Assembly: GCA_905221615.1 (NCBI GenBank)
Contig: CAJNDT010000957.1
Location: 297,794-361,793, forward strand
Reading direction: 5' to 3'
Length of the DNA: 64,000 nucleotides
Origin: Symbiodinium sp. CCMP2592
Taxonomy: Eukaryota > Sar > Dinophyceae > Suessiales > Symbiodiniaceae
Part shown: one piece after another, positions 36,301 to 47,546 of the stretch
Layout: the number at the start of each line of letters is the position of its first letter
Numbering within the stretch: the first letter of the stretch is position 1
Made by a program: the position numbers and the translations under genes
The notes under the pieces: model-generated
What the model was told of the DNA's origin: nothing
What the model saw: the letters and a program-made list of their open reading frames with translations, nothing else
Databases searched by the model: none

Positions 36301-39300
36301 GGGTAGTCGTGTTCGTGCGCTGTGCCCCCCAGCCCTGTTGGAGGATTTGCCAAGCTGGCGCTCAGTGGCCTTCATGCAAACAAAGGTTGTCTTGTCCTGG
36401 AAGATGTCGAACCGCTCGGTTGGGAGCGTTTTGTTTTGGGGCTGTGGTTTTGCTGGGCTTGGGCTCCGGGCGTGTCGGGTTCAGGATGTCGAAGTGGGCA
36501 GAGCGAGAGCATGAAGCTGCTTGGAGCTGAATCCCAGCCATGAGTCCGAAGGGACAGATCCGGGGTCGGTAGCAGCATCCCCGTACAGTACCTGCAAGCA
36601 AGACGTACAGTATCCCACAACCCTGTTCTAAACACTTTGCTCCCAGTGTTCATGCACACTAAACTAAACCCTAAACCCCTAACCCTTAGCCCTACACCCT
36701 AAACCCCCTTCAATCTACTGTTCACACCGACTCCGCACCTAAGAACCTCGCCTGGCTATGTCCCAGTTGTGAGAGCGTAATAAACCCTAAACCATCCAAT
36801 CCCAACGCCACAGTCACAGGTACAGGCGCCGCTTTGGTTCCTGTCCTCGGCTTTGGGGAGCCACTGGTCGAAGCAAGAGAAGACGTCGCTTCTAAGATGT
36901 CAATTTCAGGGTGTAGACAGTGGAGGGTTGTGGTTAGCAGTTGCATTCTTCTCATAAGCAAAAGAAATCACTTTGCTTCTAAGATGCCAAACTGTCATCC
37001 ATCCCTGCTGTGTTTTCTTGCATCCGCATGATCCCCCGGTCCCGGCTCCATCGTGAATAGTGTGTGCTCCAATAATATTGGAGTGTGTACACAGGATGCA
37101 GTGTGCTCCGCTCGCAGAAAGGCGTTTGCGTCCTGGTGGTTTCCTGGTTGTCGCCGTCGTCCTGGGTTGTATATAGTGCTCGTCGTGTCGGTTCTGGTGG
37201 TCGCCATTGCTCCATCACTGCTCAGGATCTTTGCCACTGGCATAGCCATATGAGTCATATGCAGGTTGTTTCGTCCAGCTGCTTTCCTTTGAGCCCTTGT
37301 ATTATAGAACTCACAGTCGAGACTCAAGGTTGGGTCGGGGATTTAGGATGCTCCTCGACTACACTACACTATGTAGATCGCAGACATTCTGATTGACATT
37401 CCATACTTGAGTTCTGGCGGGTTTCATTTTCTGCCACGAGACTCTAAACGCCTGGACCGAAAGCCGTTGGGTCCGCATCCGCGCACGCGAACCACTTGGA
37501 AGGTGTGTCGAGGAAGTATTACAAGTTCATAGCAGGGGCTGAAGGTTCGAGTTTACACACTCAAGACGGAGACATATTTTCTCTACTCTGTCACGCTCTG
37601 CTTTTTCGTATTTTCGCAGGGTGCGGATATCGCCCTATAACTCGAAACAAAACCGATGCATTCACTGTACACCTGGGTTGCATCTACGCTAATGCTTGAG
37701 TAGGGGCTCAGCTTCGAACCCTAAAAGCACCTGTCGCTGAGGAATGACGTCTACTCCACGGTACAGTTCGAGAAGGGCAGCTTCCGTCGCAAGGTCCAGG
37801 AGCAACTTCAGAATCGCCCCTTGGCCACAACTGATGGCTTCGGCAGAGTTTTGAGGTTTAGGCTGTCTGGGTTCAACAGGGTTTTCATCTGGTTTCGAAG
37901 GCTGTTCGTTTCAAGCCTGCCCGGCTGGCTTGGACCCCTGCCGTGTCATGGCAGTCAAGCCAGTGCAGACAGGATGAGGCTTGCGTTTGCTTCAGCTGCT
38001 GAGACGACAGACACTGCACTTGCACTTGGCAGTTCCTGCGAGACGGCCAATGATTTAGGGTGCAGGGCGTAGGGCATATACCACCAGTGTCCACCTCGAC
38101 AGCAAAACAAACGGGATCTTTGGTGACGAAGTGACCAAGGACCGAATCTAGCGTTGCCACACCAATACCCGGACCACTTAATTGAGCTCTCAAGGCCTTC
38201 GGCAGTTTTATAAGGGCTTGTTCGAAGTGGGGCACTGCGTTGTAAACAACATATCTCCGCACCCATAGGCCCCATAGTAGTTCCTTTTGGGGGTTCATAT
38301 GTAGAATCCTACAAGGTAATTCCAAAGAGGAACTACCATGGGGCCTATCGGAAGTTCTTCGACACCAGAGACTCCAATATCCCTTAATTCAGGAATATAC
38401 CCTAAAATCACATTAAGGGGCCTGCTATAATTCAAGGCATATTCCTTAATTAAGGGATATTAGAATTCCCTAAACCCTATAGATCCCTTTAAAGGAGCCC
38501 TATGTAGATCCTTTTACAGGAACCCTAGGAGTCTGTTTTATCCCAGGCCTGGGCTTTGCTCTGCCGGTTTTCTGCGGCCTCAGCTGTCTTCCACTCGTCC
38601 CTCGGCGCCACCCCGCCGCTCGGGCAGCACGGGTAAGAACACTTCAAAGGTCTGTACCGTAGGGCCTTAATAACCAGAGTAGGGTTCCTTTAAAGGGTTA
38701 CTATAAGGGCTATGGTAAGGGGTCCAAAAGGGTAGTATAATGTAACAAAACTTCAAAGTAATTCGATCCATATGGGCTACTATAAGGGATCTAGAAGGGT
38801 ACTTAAAAAGGGTCCTAGTAGGGATAGGGGCCTTAAAAATTAGAATAGGGTTCCCTATAAAGGGGTTCTATAAGGGTTACTAAACGTGGTCTATAAGGGT
38901 AGTATTTAGTATAGGGGCCTTAACAATTAGAATTGGTTTTGAGGCCCATCCACTACAAATATTTATCTCGATCCCCGGGAAAAAATCGGCATATCGGAGC
39001 CTGGAGCGCTGCAAACTGCGAGAGTTTTGTCGACGTCACCAGGTCACGACGCTTGTTGGTGCACCGCTGTGGCCACCAGGGACATGCCCCGATCCGCCGG
39101 ATGAGCTGCTGGGCTTCGCGTGTGGGAGTTGTGGTTTGCTAGTTGAGCTCTGGGCTTCACGGTTTGAACTGGTTGCACTGGCACCAAAATTTCCAGAAAC
39201 CGAAAATGTATTACTGCGATAGGAGATGTTCTGGGGAGTACGTTTGGAATTTCGGTGTGCATGTGGAGCATTAGATAGCTCAGACCATGCAGATGGGCAT

Positions 39301-40088
39301 GTGCGGTGTTTGGGCAAGCGTAGAGAGGAGTTTCTGCTGTTCCCCATTGGCCATGCTTTGCTTGCTTGCTTCAAGTGCGCGTCTTTCTTAGGATTCATGA
39401 TGGTGCAAACCTATTGCCCTTCCGAATCGGCTTGCAGAGATCTCCCTGTTACTGTTGTGTCACGGTTCGGTTGTTGAACCTGCACATTCCCATCCAAGAG
39501 GGGGCCGAATCCTGCTTTCGATGTAGATTCTTGCTAGCATCATCGAAGACCTAAAACCATGTTGATATCTGAATCCTTTAGCCTAAACCTTTCAGGCTTT
39601 GTGGACGCAGCAATGCGAGCACAAGGGGTGATTGTTACAAAACAACCCTGCAACCCTAAACCCTAAACCCTAAACCGTACCCGAAACCCATGAATCCGAA
39701 GCCCCGAGCGGTTCAGGCTTCAGGCGATTGAAAGTCCTGATACAACAAGACGGTTTGAGGGTTTGGGGCTAAGTTGCAACCCTAAGCACGGCTAAAGACC
39801 CGAAACCCCTGAATCCTGAGGCCCAAAGTCCCAAAGTGTCACTAAACTTCAGGCAGATAAGGAATATACCCTAAATCCTATTAAGGATCCTACTATAATT
39901 TAAACTATATTCCTTAATCAAGGGATATCCCAACTGTAATTTAAAGTAGATTCCTTAATTAAGGGATGTTGGAGTCTTTGGGAAGTTTCAGGCAGATCGA
40001 CGACTTCCACCGCCAGTACTGCGAAGCCTTGGAGCAGCTGTTTGAGCAGCACAAGGCCTTCTTCTTACCATTGGTTAATAGGGAATAG
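30312..40088 (+). CDS. DGAT2: Diacylglycerol O-acyltransferase, DGAT2 family
   Basis: It acylates diacylglycerol with acyl-CoA to make triacylglycerol, at the ER or lipid droplets. Exons: 30830-30919, 31240-31305, 31734-31803, 32216-32263, 33195-33302, 34692-34769, 35469-35531, 36344-36364, 36820-36859, 37742-37815, 38547-38632, 39043-39104 (or 39107), 39992-40088. All are phase-consistent. The conserved DGAT2 blocks appear in order: WASRYFPAARQ, YIFVCHPHG (active-site HPHG) then IIGVSPMTAFGTDACG, FSRAFPGLRV, IFRIPFFRA, KGAKESLESVPG, RSRKGFAKLAL, GAALVPVLGFGENDVY, GFALPVFCGLSCLPLVPRR, VTTLVGAPL, and C-terminal DDFHRQYCEALEQLFEQHK. The 5' end is less certain. The ATG at 30312 opens an exon ending at 30341 (GTAAGC donor, joins 30830 in phase) or at 30553 (GTAATG donor). 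Donors from 30920 on: GC, GA, GC, GA, GC, GA, GC, GT, GC, GC, GT, GC; all acceptors AG|G. The last exon is interrupted by element F16. The transporter stop lies 135 bp upstream. Confidence 0.88.
30555..30662. repeat. F10 TIR element forming most of a possible intron
   Basis: TAATGTAGGAACCTGATTAA and AAGCAGGTTCCTACATTA are inverted. A GT donor at 30554-30555 overlaps the left end. The next AG|G acceptor is at 30678, giving a possible 125-bp intron of which the element is 108 bp. Confidence 0.8.
31833..31953. repeat. F2 TIR element in a DGAT2 intron
   Basis: AATATAGGGTCCTAAACTAA at the left and CATTAAGGCCCCTATATTA at the right, with ACACTATTTTGGGGGTTCCT inside. It lies 30 bases after the GC donor at 31804. 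Confidence 0.85.
32690..32860. repeat. Low-complexity GT/CA and GACA-rich patch
   Basis: TGTGTGTGTG is followed by GCATGCATGC and a GACAGACAGACA-type run, inside a DGAT2 intron. The 117-codon ORF 32701-33054 spans it and is not called. Confidence 0.6.
34173..34272. repeat. F1 TIR element in a DGAT2 intron
   Basis: The left end is degraded (AAATTAGGGGCACCTTAC). The right end, CCCCTATTTTCGGAAGCTCC, is intact. Confidence 0.75.
34768..34873. repeat. F1 TIR element starting at a DGAT2 splice donor
   Basis: GGGAGCTTCCCGAAAATTAG at the left and CCCTATTTTCGGAAACTGCC at the right. The exon 34692-34769 ends inside the first bases of the left TIR, and the intron begins GAGCTTCCCG. Confidence 0.9.
38257..38352. 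repeat. F3 TIR element in a DGAT2 intron
   Basis: ACCCATAGGCCCCATAGTAG and CTACCATGGGGCCTATCGG are inverted, with GTTCCTTTTGGGG and its partner inside. Confidence 0.9.
38370..38470. repeat. F8 TIR element in a DGAT2 intron
   Basis: GACTCCAATATCCCTTAATT and AATTAAGGGATATTAGAATT are inverted, with AGGAATATACC and GGCATATTCCTT inside. Copies also occur at 39861-39975 and 45307-45413. Confidence 0.85.
38650..38940. repeat. F17 repeat block (about three partial copies)
   Basis: Repeated motifs are GGGCCTTAATAACCAGAGTA, GGGTTCCTTTAAAGGG, CTATAAGGG and AAAAGGGTAGTAT. One further copy lies at about 44068-44160. The block fills most of the intron 38633-39042. Confidence 0.7.
39861..39975. repeat. 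F8 TIR element before the last DGAT2 exon
   Basis: AAGGAATATACCCTAAATCC at the left. The right arm is partly duplicated: TTCCTTAATCAAGGGATA is followed by TTCCTTAATTAAGGGATG and TTGGAGTC. Confidence 0.75.
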
Positions 40089-40335
40089 GGCTCCTTTAAA
40101 GGGATCTATAGGGGGATCTATAGGGGTTTAGGGTTCCTTTAAAGGGATCTTTACCTTTGGTTGGTTGGGTTCCTTTAAGGGTCCCTTTCAAGGGATCTAT
40201 AGGGATTCTACAAGGGTATAGGGTATAGGGTCTATAGGAATTGGCTTACATCTGGTCAGCAGGGAATGGACGAATGTGGTACAATTATAACTACTATTAC
40301 TACCGTTCCTCCATTCCCTACTAACCAAAGGTAAG
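40064..40335. mobile_element. F16 TIR element inserted in the last DGAT2 exon
   Basis: CTTACCATTGGTTAATAGGG at the left is the inverse of CCCTACTAACCAAAGGTAAG at the right. The flanks TCTT (left) and TCTT (right) look like a 4-bp target duplication. The interior holds repeated TTTAAAGGGATCTATAGGG and no ORF. Only one copy was seen. It ends the DGAT2 frame at TAG (40088). Confidence 0.75.
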
Positions 40336-40411
40336 TCTTTGAGAAGCATCGTCGCTTGCTGTTTGGGGTTTCTGAGGGTTTAGGGTGGCCTTCTTTGAGA
40401 AGCATCGTCGC

Positions 40412-40500
40412 CCAAAGGGTCCAAGTATCATCATGGTATATACTTATAGGGTACTTTGGGGGTCTACATATATACCATAATGATACTTGGACCCTTTGGG
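40412..40500. repeat. F5 TIR element
   Basis: CCAAAGGGTCCAAGTATCAT and ATGATACTTGGACCCTTTGG are perfectly inverted. Confidence 0.9.
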
Positions 40501-41093
40501 GTGGGGGTTTATGAGGGTTGAGGGTTTTCGAGGGTTTAGGGCTTGGGGTTTGGGGAGTAGTATGCTTCAGCATCTCGACTCCGAAGGTTTCGTGAAATGT
40601 TTGAGGCTGACGGCGATGTGAGCTTGACGACGTGGCGATGGCCGCCACCCACCTTCTTTGGTCGAATGTCAGCTGTCGTTCTTGTGATTCCTCATCTAGC
40701 CTAATGTTACCAAATTACTTAATTACTTATTATCGGACCCCATGAAGTAGGTCATCTTCGAAAGGAGTCCCAGGAAAGAAATTTGATAACTTGCAGCACG
40801 CGCAGCGCGTGCCAACCTGACTGAATGCCTAAGCCGTCCCACATAAGAGCAAAAGCCGCATTATCCTTCACCATTTGTCTCATAGATTCATCGTTCGGAG
40901 AAGATTCCAGCGTAATAGTAAAAGCCAACATCAAGCATAGTAATTACTCTTGACTCAAGCCCTGCTGGTCCAGCACGCTTCGGCCCAAAGTGTACAAGAT
41001 AAGAATTGAGGACCAAGGTGCCAAAGACAAGGCTCTGTCAACCTTGAACCAAATCAGAACTGCAAATCGCAAGCCTAGCCCCGTCGGCCTTGC

Positions 41094-41150
41094 ATCCTAT
41101 AATTACCAATACTATTCCGGGGGGTTCCTTATTACAGTTATATAGTTATA
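41094..41150. repeat. F2 half element
   Basis: Only the left half remains: CCTATAATTACCAATACTAT then GGGGGGTTCCTTATTACAG. Confidence 0.6.
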
Positions 41151-41501
41151 ACGTTTCAGCTGAGCTGTTTCACGTTCTCGGTTTCAGGCGGAGTATGGCA
41201 TGGCGGATGCCAAGCTCGTGCTGGTGTAAGTGCCTTGCCTCGGAAATCCTCTGTTTTCTCAGCTTTTGGGTTTAGGATTTAGGGTTTAGGGTTTCGTGTT
41301 TTTTTTAGCTGGGGTTATCCGTATAGGAACAAGTAGCTTGAAGGCAGCGCAACGAGCTCAACTTTCGGAGCCTCATAGACCTACAACTTACAGCCTATAA
41401 ATTGCAGGTCGCCCATCAAGGAGTCGGGAAGTGACCACATGCACATGGCCCTATAGTCTATAGGGAACATAGCACTTCTCTGGTACCTTTAAACCCTACC
41501 T

Positions 41502-41609
41502 ATAGTCTCCATTGTAGTTCTTTTTTTGGTTAACCAAAAGCTCTATTATAAGATCCCAGCCATTAAAATTGGTTAACCAAAAAAGGAACTACAATGGAGA
41601 CTATAGGTA
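41502..41609. repeat. F4 TIR element
   Basis: ACCTATAGTCTCCATTGTAG and CTACAATGGAGACTATAGGT are perfect inverted ends, with TTGGTTAACCAAAA on both arms. Telomere-like CCCTAAA units start 5-10 bases downstream. Confidence 0.9.
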
Positions 41610-42185
41610 AACCCCTAAACCCTGAACCCTAAACCCTAAACCCTGTACATCCCGTAAGGCTCTCGTGTCTGAGCCGGACCCCTCCCAGCACCATGGCAAC
41701 CAGGCTGCTTACAGGGATTAGTTCGGTGACGCGTAACGAGAATATTGGTACCAACAAGGACTAATAAGTAATAATTGCAATAGGAATCATGATCACACGA
41801 ATAGATTATCGGGTTGTGGCTTCGTTTGTTGATCCGATGCCTCCTTGCTTCGCAGCCACCGGTAGCCTGAGGGAAGTTCCAGCTTGACAAAAGTTCAGGA
41901 GGCGGCACCAGCTGTGAGCAAAAGATCGGAGCTGCCGGCTTTGTGTTTACGGTTGTTTAGGGTTCAGGGTTTAGGGTTTAGGGCAATTCTGCGGCACATG
42001 TCATTAGATCAGAGTCTCCCCTGTAGTAAACCGAATCCTAAGTCGCACCTGCTTGGAAGAATTTCCGCCCCTGCGCCTACTAGTGGTCGCGACTCCCCCG
42101 CCGATGATGAGCCCTAACCCCCCCCCTGCCGTGTGGGAGTTTGAGCGGCGATCTCCCCCAAATCGTGCCAGAGCCCCGCAGGCCT

Positions 42186-42265
42186 TTTGGGAGTTTGCGA
42201 TATTAGGGGTACCTTATTCGGAGGGTCCCTATAATAAGGATCCTACTAGTTGGGTACCATATTAG
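42186..42265. repeat. F1 element, right end missing
   Basis: GGGAGTTTGCGATATTAGGG is followed by the F1 interior (ACCTTATTCGG, CTATAATAAGGATCCTACTA). The right TIR is absent. Confidence 0.65.
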
Positions 42266-43628
42266 GGTATAAGAGTTGCGGTAGTGTGCAGTGCGCGTTG
42301 TTTCCTGCACTCCTGCTGGCTAGAAAGATGGAAAATCCAGAGTGTATCGTGCCTGCAGGAATCTCCAACGTACATCACGCCAGCGCTCACCTGGGAGACA
42401 CAGAAGGCATGACAATGAACGCGTGGGATGTTGTTTTGTTCGCCTCGAGATGCAAGGTTTAGTCCACAAATGCAGGGTTGTGGCATGGTGTTGGAGGGCT
42501 TGCGCGATTTTCTTAGTTCTTATTGCCAACCTTCAGTTTGTAGAACTGACTTCTGGCATTCTCCAAACTTTTGTATTTGTTTTCATGATTCTACCTAGAC
42601 CTGGAGGTCATGCCCCACACCTTTTCACGGGTACCTCGTTTCATGGTCAAGATCTGGCAAATGCAAAAGTAGGACCGTAGGGTATGACCATCTAGGTAGG
42701 GCTCAATGAGGGATCTCGGTCTTATGCGGTCAGAGCAGAACAGCATCTTAGAAGTGAAAGCATCCTGTCTTGGTCAGGTGGCGACCGCCAGTGAAGTCGC
42801 CGAGAGCCTAGACAGCTTTGTTTCGGATTCTCGCGTATTCATGGTTATGCAAAGACTTCATATCCTTAACAACACTGCCATATAGAGCCCCGTTGGTACC
42901 ATTATAAGCTCCTTACAGAAGCCTGTGCCTGTAGGGTTCTCACCAGCTAATTCGGGCTTACTCGCTAGGGTGGAATGGTTCAGCCTGGAAGTTCGCGCTT
43001 AGCCTCCGTTCAAGGAATTTGCTTCTAGTGGTTGTGAGTTTCGGACATGTACCTGTCTAAACAATCAACATGTTGAAGGTGAGACGGTAGACAGACCGTA
43101 GAGAAATGCACCGGAAGCATTCAGGTGCTCTGCGGATTGGCCTGCATGGTCCGGGTCCCAGTGCAACCCCGTACGGCCTGCACGGCTAGTTTGATGCCAA
43201 GGAGAATTTCTTGGAGATGTTGAAGCTATTGTAGACTCTTGAGTGAATCAACGGATACACCGATTCATATGAGATTAACATGTTGAAGTTCGTGCTTCCT
43301 ACTGCGTCATGTTCGTTGTTGCTGCCTTCCCTGTCTCTCGACACCCGCGTGATCGTGGTCCCGGGGCCCTTGGCCCCGTTTTCTCGGGCCCCCATATACA
43401 CGAAACGACACGTACTTCGTAGTGCTGATGCCTTCTCAGCCCGGAGTGGCTGCTGTGGTTTCACAGTCATACTACAAGGGGCCGGCATGATTGCTCTGGG
43501 GCTCGGGTCTGGCGTGCCTCTATATTGTAAGAGGCTATACTTAAAAGTAATAACATCTTACAAAAGTCGTTTATATCTGACTAGTTCTATTTTTGCGGCC
43601 TTTGAAGTAGCTTCCCAACTACAGACAC

Positions 43629-43748
43629 GAACAATATATATAGGGGCCTTTGAATTTAGACTAGGGTTTTGGGGCCCATTGTATTATAATCACAATAAGG
43701 ACCCCCCCCAAAAAAGAGTATAGGTAACTATTAAGGCCCCTATAGTAG
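43629..43748. repeat. F2 TIR element, inverted orientation
   Basis: TATATAGGGGCCTTTGAATT at the left and AACTATTAAGGCCCCTATA at the right, with CCCATTGTATTATAATCACA inside. Confidence 0.85.
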
Positions 43749-43964
43749 AAGATTCCTGTCGGAAATTCCGGCAGAACCCTTAAGGCTCCGGGCAACAAGC
43801 ACCCGACACTCAATTCAAAGCAGTCCAGAGCCCAAGCCAAACAGACACGTAAACCATAAACCCAAAACTCCAAACTTTTAAACCCTAGTCCCTACACCCC
43901 ACACTTCTTTAACCCTAAACCCTAAACGTGTAAACCCAAAACCCTAACAGCCCTCCCGTTCTAA

Positions 43965-45667
43965 ATGGAGCAACCTGGGCCCGAGGACCTCGCTCAGCAG
44001 CTGGAGGCTTTCCCAGAAACGGACGCGAAGGTCCCAGAATTTCTGCCCAGCTCTGCGTGTGTTCCGTAATATAGGGCCTTTATGATTAGAATAGCGCTCC
44101 TTTAAAGGAGTTCTATAAGGGCTACTGTAAGGGATCCAAAAGGGTAGTATATATGTAGCGGCCTTAATAATTAGAATCGGGTTTCGGGGCACATTATGCT
44201 ATTGTTATAATAAGGACCCCCCCTCCAAAGAAAAAGAAGTATTGGTACGGTACATCCCTTTTGATTAGACTTTGCAGCCGTCCCAAACCTGCGAGTGAAG
44301 CCTTACTGTAGCAATTTTGACGTCAGCTCAACAGTAAAACCCCTAGACTGTAAACCCCTAAACCCTAAGAAGACTGAGCAACAGAGCCCCTGACTGGGCT
44401 CACAGACGGAGAGGCCATGTTTCCAAAGGCAAAGTCGCCCTAGTGTGACGACACACGGTGGGGGTGCTACAGCAGAAGCCAGAAAGTTGGAACATGGCTT
44501 CAGGAGGATTTGTGCTAGGATCCCTGATGCTATTTTATACTTGACCTTACGGGCATGAGGACCATAATGTTCCAACTTTCTGGCTCCTACCATAATCTCT
44601 GTTTGGTGACAACTGGTCCGGTATCGCCCAGAAGCTGCGAAGGCGCAGCGAGAGACAAGTCCTGGATTGGATGCCCTTCCTGCACAATGACGACGACTTT
44701 TGAGCCTCGAAACTGGCCGATTGCAGCTGAGTGGGAACCTGGAGTGATGCTGAATAAGTGCGTAAGATTCAGTTTGAAGCCACTCTAGATTTTGGATTCT
44801 GCAGTCGTGAATTGGAGATCAGGACAGTCATATCACCCTGCGGGTGGTGGTTGATGCTTTCAGGACATGCCGTGCTGTTTGGGGTGATGTGTAGGCTTGC
44901 CCAGGTGTGGGTCTGTGGTGTCGTTTGTGGTTTACGTAATTAATGGCATAGGATTGGTTATGTGGTGGCTAGTCCCGTGCCTGCCTTGTGCGAGTTCGAG
45001 AATGTAACATACCCATAGGCACCATAGTAGTTCCTTTTTGGGGTTTAGAATCCTATAAGGTAATCCCAGAATGAACCACTACGGGGCCTATGGGCAATAT
45101 ACTCTAAACCCTAAACCCCTAAACTTTTGTTTTGTCAGGTGCGTGCCCTGCAGACGGCCTGGTGCGGCGGGGGCAACGCGGCGAACACCGCTGCGGCGCT
45201 CGCCCGCCTGGGAAGTCGTGCGCGACTCCTGACCAAGGCCGGGTGTATATTCCCAGAATGCCTAGAATTTCTTGAAGGGATCTATAGGGTTTGGGGTTTA
45301 GGGGACTCCAATCTCCCTAAAATACTGCAGGAATATGCCTTAATTAAATCATATTAGGGATCCTACTGTAATTTAAGGTATATTCCGTAATTAAGGGGTA
45401 TTGGAGTCTCTGGGTCCATGCATGAACATTGCAGCACTGCGCGCCGTATTATGAGTGAGTTTTTGCATGCAGTTTCACAACAACGACGCAACGTGTGCAC
45501 TTTGATACTTTGATATCTATATTAGCTAGAACTAGGTTCAGTCTCAAAAAACAATACAGCATCAGCTATACCCAGACATGTTTTAGGGCGAGAGGGAAAA
45601 TACCCAGACATGCGTGCATGTTTTTGCACATAGATCCATACATAATCATATGTATATATACTGGTAC

Positions 45668-45705
<38 letters not shown>

Positions 45706-47434
45706 AACATACGTACACATACACATGTTTGTGCAGTTTTATAGATACCGACATTAAAGCATGTCACGAGAATGTGAAGCGATATCGCTTCATGCGGTGC
45801 TCCCGTAAAGTGCGCACCCGTGACTAGCCTATGCAGCCGCTCCATTGTTGCTTCAGGTTACAGCGGCATCTTAAACTTATCTTTACCAGACGCTATGAAG
45901 TTGGTAGTTTTACTGGGCTCCTGCAGTAGGATGCAGTAGGCCTGGGTGTCCCATAGTCTCCTCAGGAGTTATTTTTTATTTTGTTCATATAAAACCCAAG
46001 AGAATTTTGAAAGTATTTTATTTAATGGTTCTAAGGGGGGTATAGTGTCGTGTTTGCACAATCCTTGGCTTGCCCGGCCAGGGGCTTGGGAAATCCTGTC
46101 ACGACCTGGAAGGGAAGTCTTGGTGCAGTCTTTGCACGGCACTGAATCGAGCCTTGCGCGTGTGCGTGTCTGTGTCTGCGTCTGTGTCTGTGTGTGTCTG
46201 TGTGGGTGCGTGTGTGTCTGTGTGTGTGCGCGTGTCTGTGTGTGTGTGTGATGTTTGGCTCTGGAAACGCAGGCTTTTGAGCTGATTGTAGTTGATACCC
46301 TGGCCAGTAGTCACCAAACAAAGCTCGATCCAGCTTTCGTTTCGGCTCCCGTACTTGCTGCTACATCTTCGTAGCCAGGATGCAAGCATGGACGCAAGCC
46401 TAACTTCCGGCTTCCTAAAGCTGTCGGACAGGTGGGCGACGATGCGCTGGGAAGCTCGATTTTGGAAGGCAGCTTCGATCCGAAGCTATGACTGCACAGG
46501 CGTTCACTCTCTTAGATGGAGCACTGTCGGAGTACGTCTGCTTGGGTACAGCTTTGAGAGCCTCTAGTAGGATCCTGTCTTCGAACGGCAAAACTGACCA
46601 CACACATGAAAAACATCTGCAGAGGTTCAAGGAGGGGGTTGCGTTGCTACACATTCTCATGCATCGTGCTGTGAGAAATGACCCTCGCTAGTTGGCGCCC
46701 TACCAAATTAAGTTCCATAATTGTTGAATGATGTTTTACAGATCTACACTGCCGGTAATTCATTATTACAAGCGCTGTCTCCGCCGCATCACAACTCAAA
46801 AATCGATATCTTGGTTGCTACACTACAGAATCTCATTCATGTCAGCCTCATGAAGCCTTGTATGATTGGTTCAACAGGGATACAGGACTACCATCCACCC
46901 TCAACAGAATTCTGGTAATCCCCAGGTTCCAGGACCTGCAAACAAATCAGCTGCGTGATATCATACAGGCCTTCCACAAGGCATATATGTACATATCCAT
47001 ACAACATGTATATACACACAGTACTCTCTATATATATGTGTATATATATACACACATGCACATATACATACATATATATATATATACATATATAAATCAA
47101 AACTTGTGTGAGGCCTTGCTGGCCAGGGCGTCGACACCAGCGGCGCACTGAGAGCTGAGGGCCGGCGCCGGCCCCAGGGTTCAGGGCGCAGGGTTTAGGG
47201 TTTAGGGTGTAGGCTATGCGTAGTCCAGGTGTAAAAGGGTGTAGGCTAAGGGCGGTTTATGGTTTAGGATTTAGAGTTTAGGGTTGAGGGTTTCCGGTGT
47301 ACAGAGTTCAGTCGCTGCGTCATTTGCGGAACACGGGTGTGGTCGGCTCTCGGAGGCACTTCAGAGAGACCTCGTTCAATAAATGGTTTCCGGTTTACGC
47401 ATTTTGGGGTTTGGGGTTTGGGCTGAGAGAGGGG

Positions 47435-47476
<42 letters not shown>

Positions 47477-47513
47477 GAGAGAGAGAAGGAGGGACACTGA
47501 GGGTTTGGGTTGA

Positions 47514-47546
<33 letters not shown>

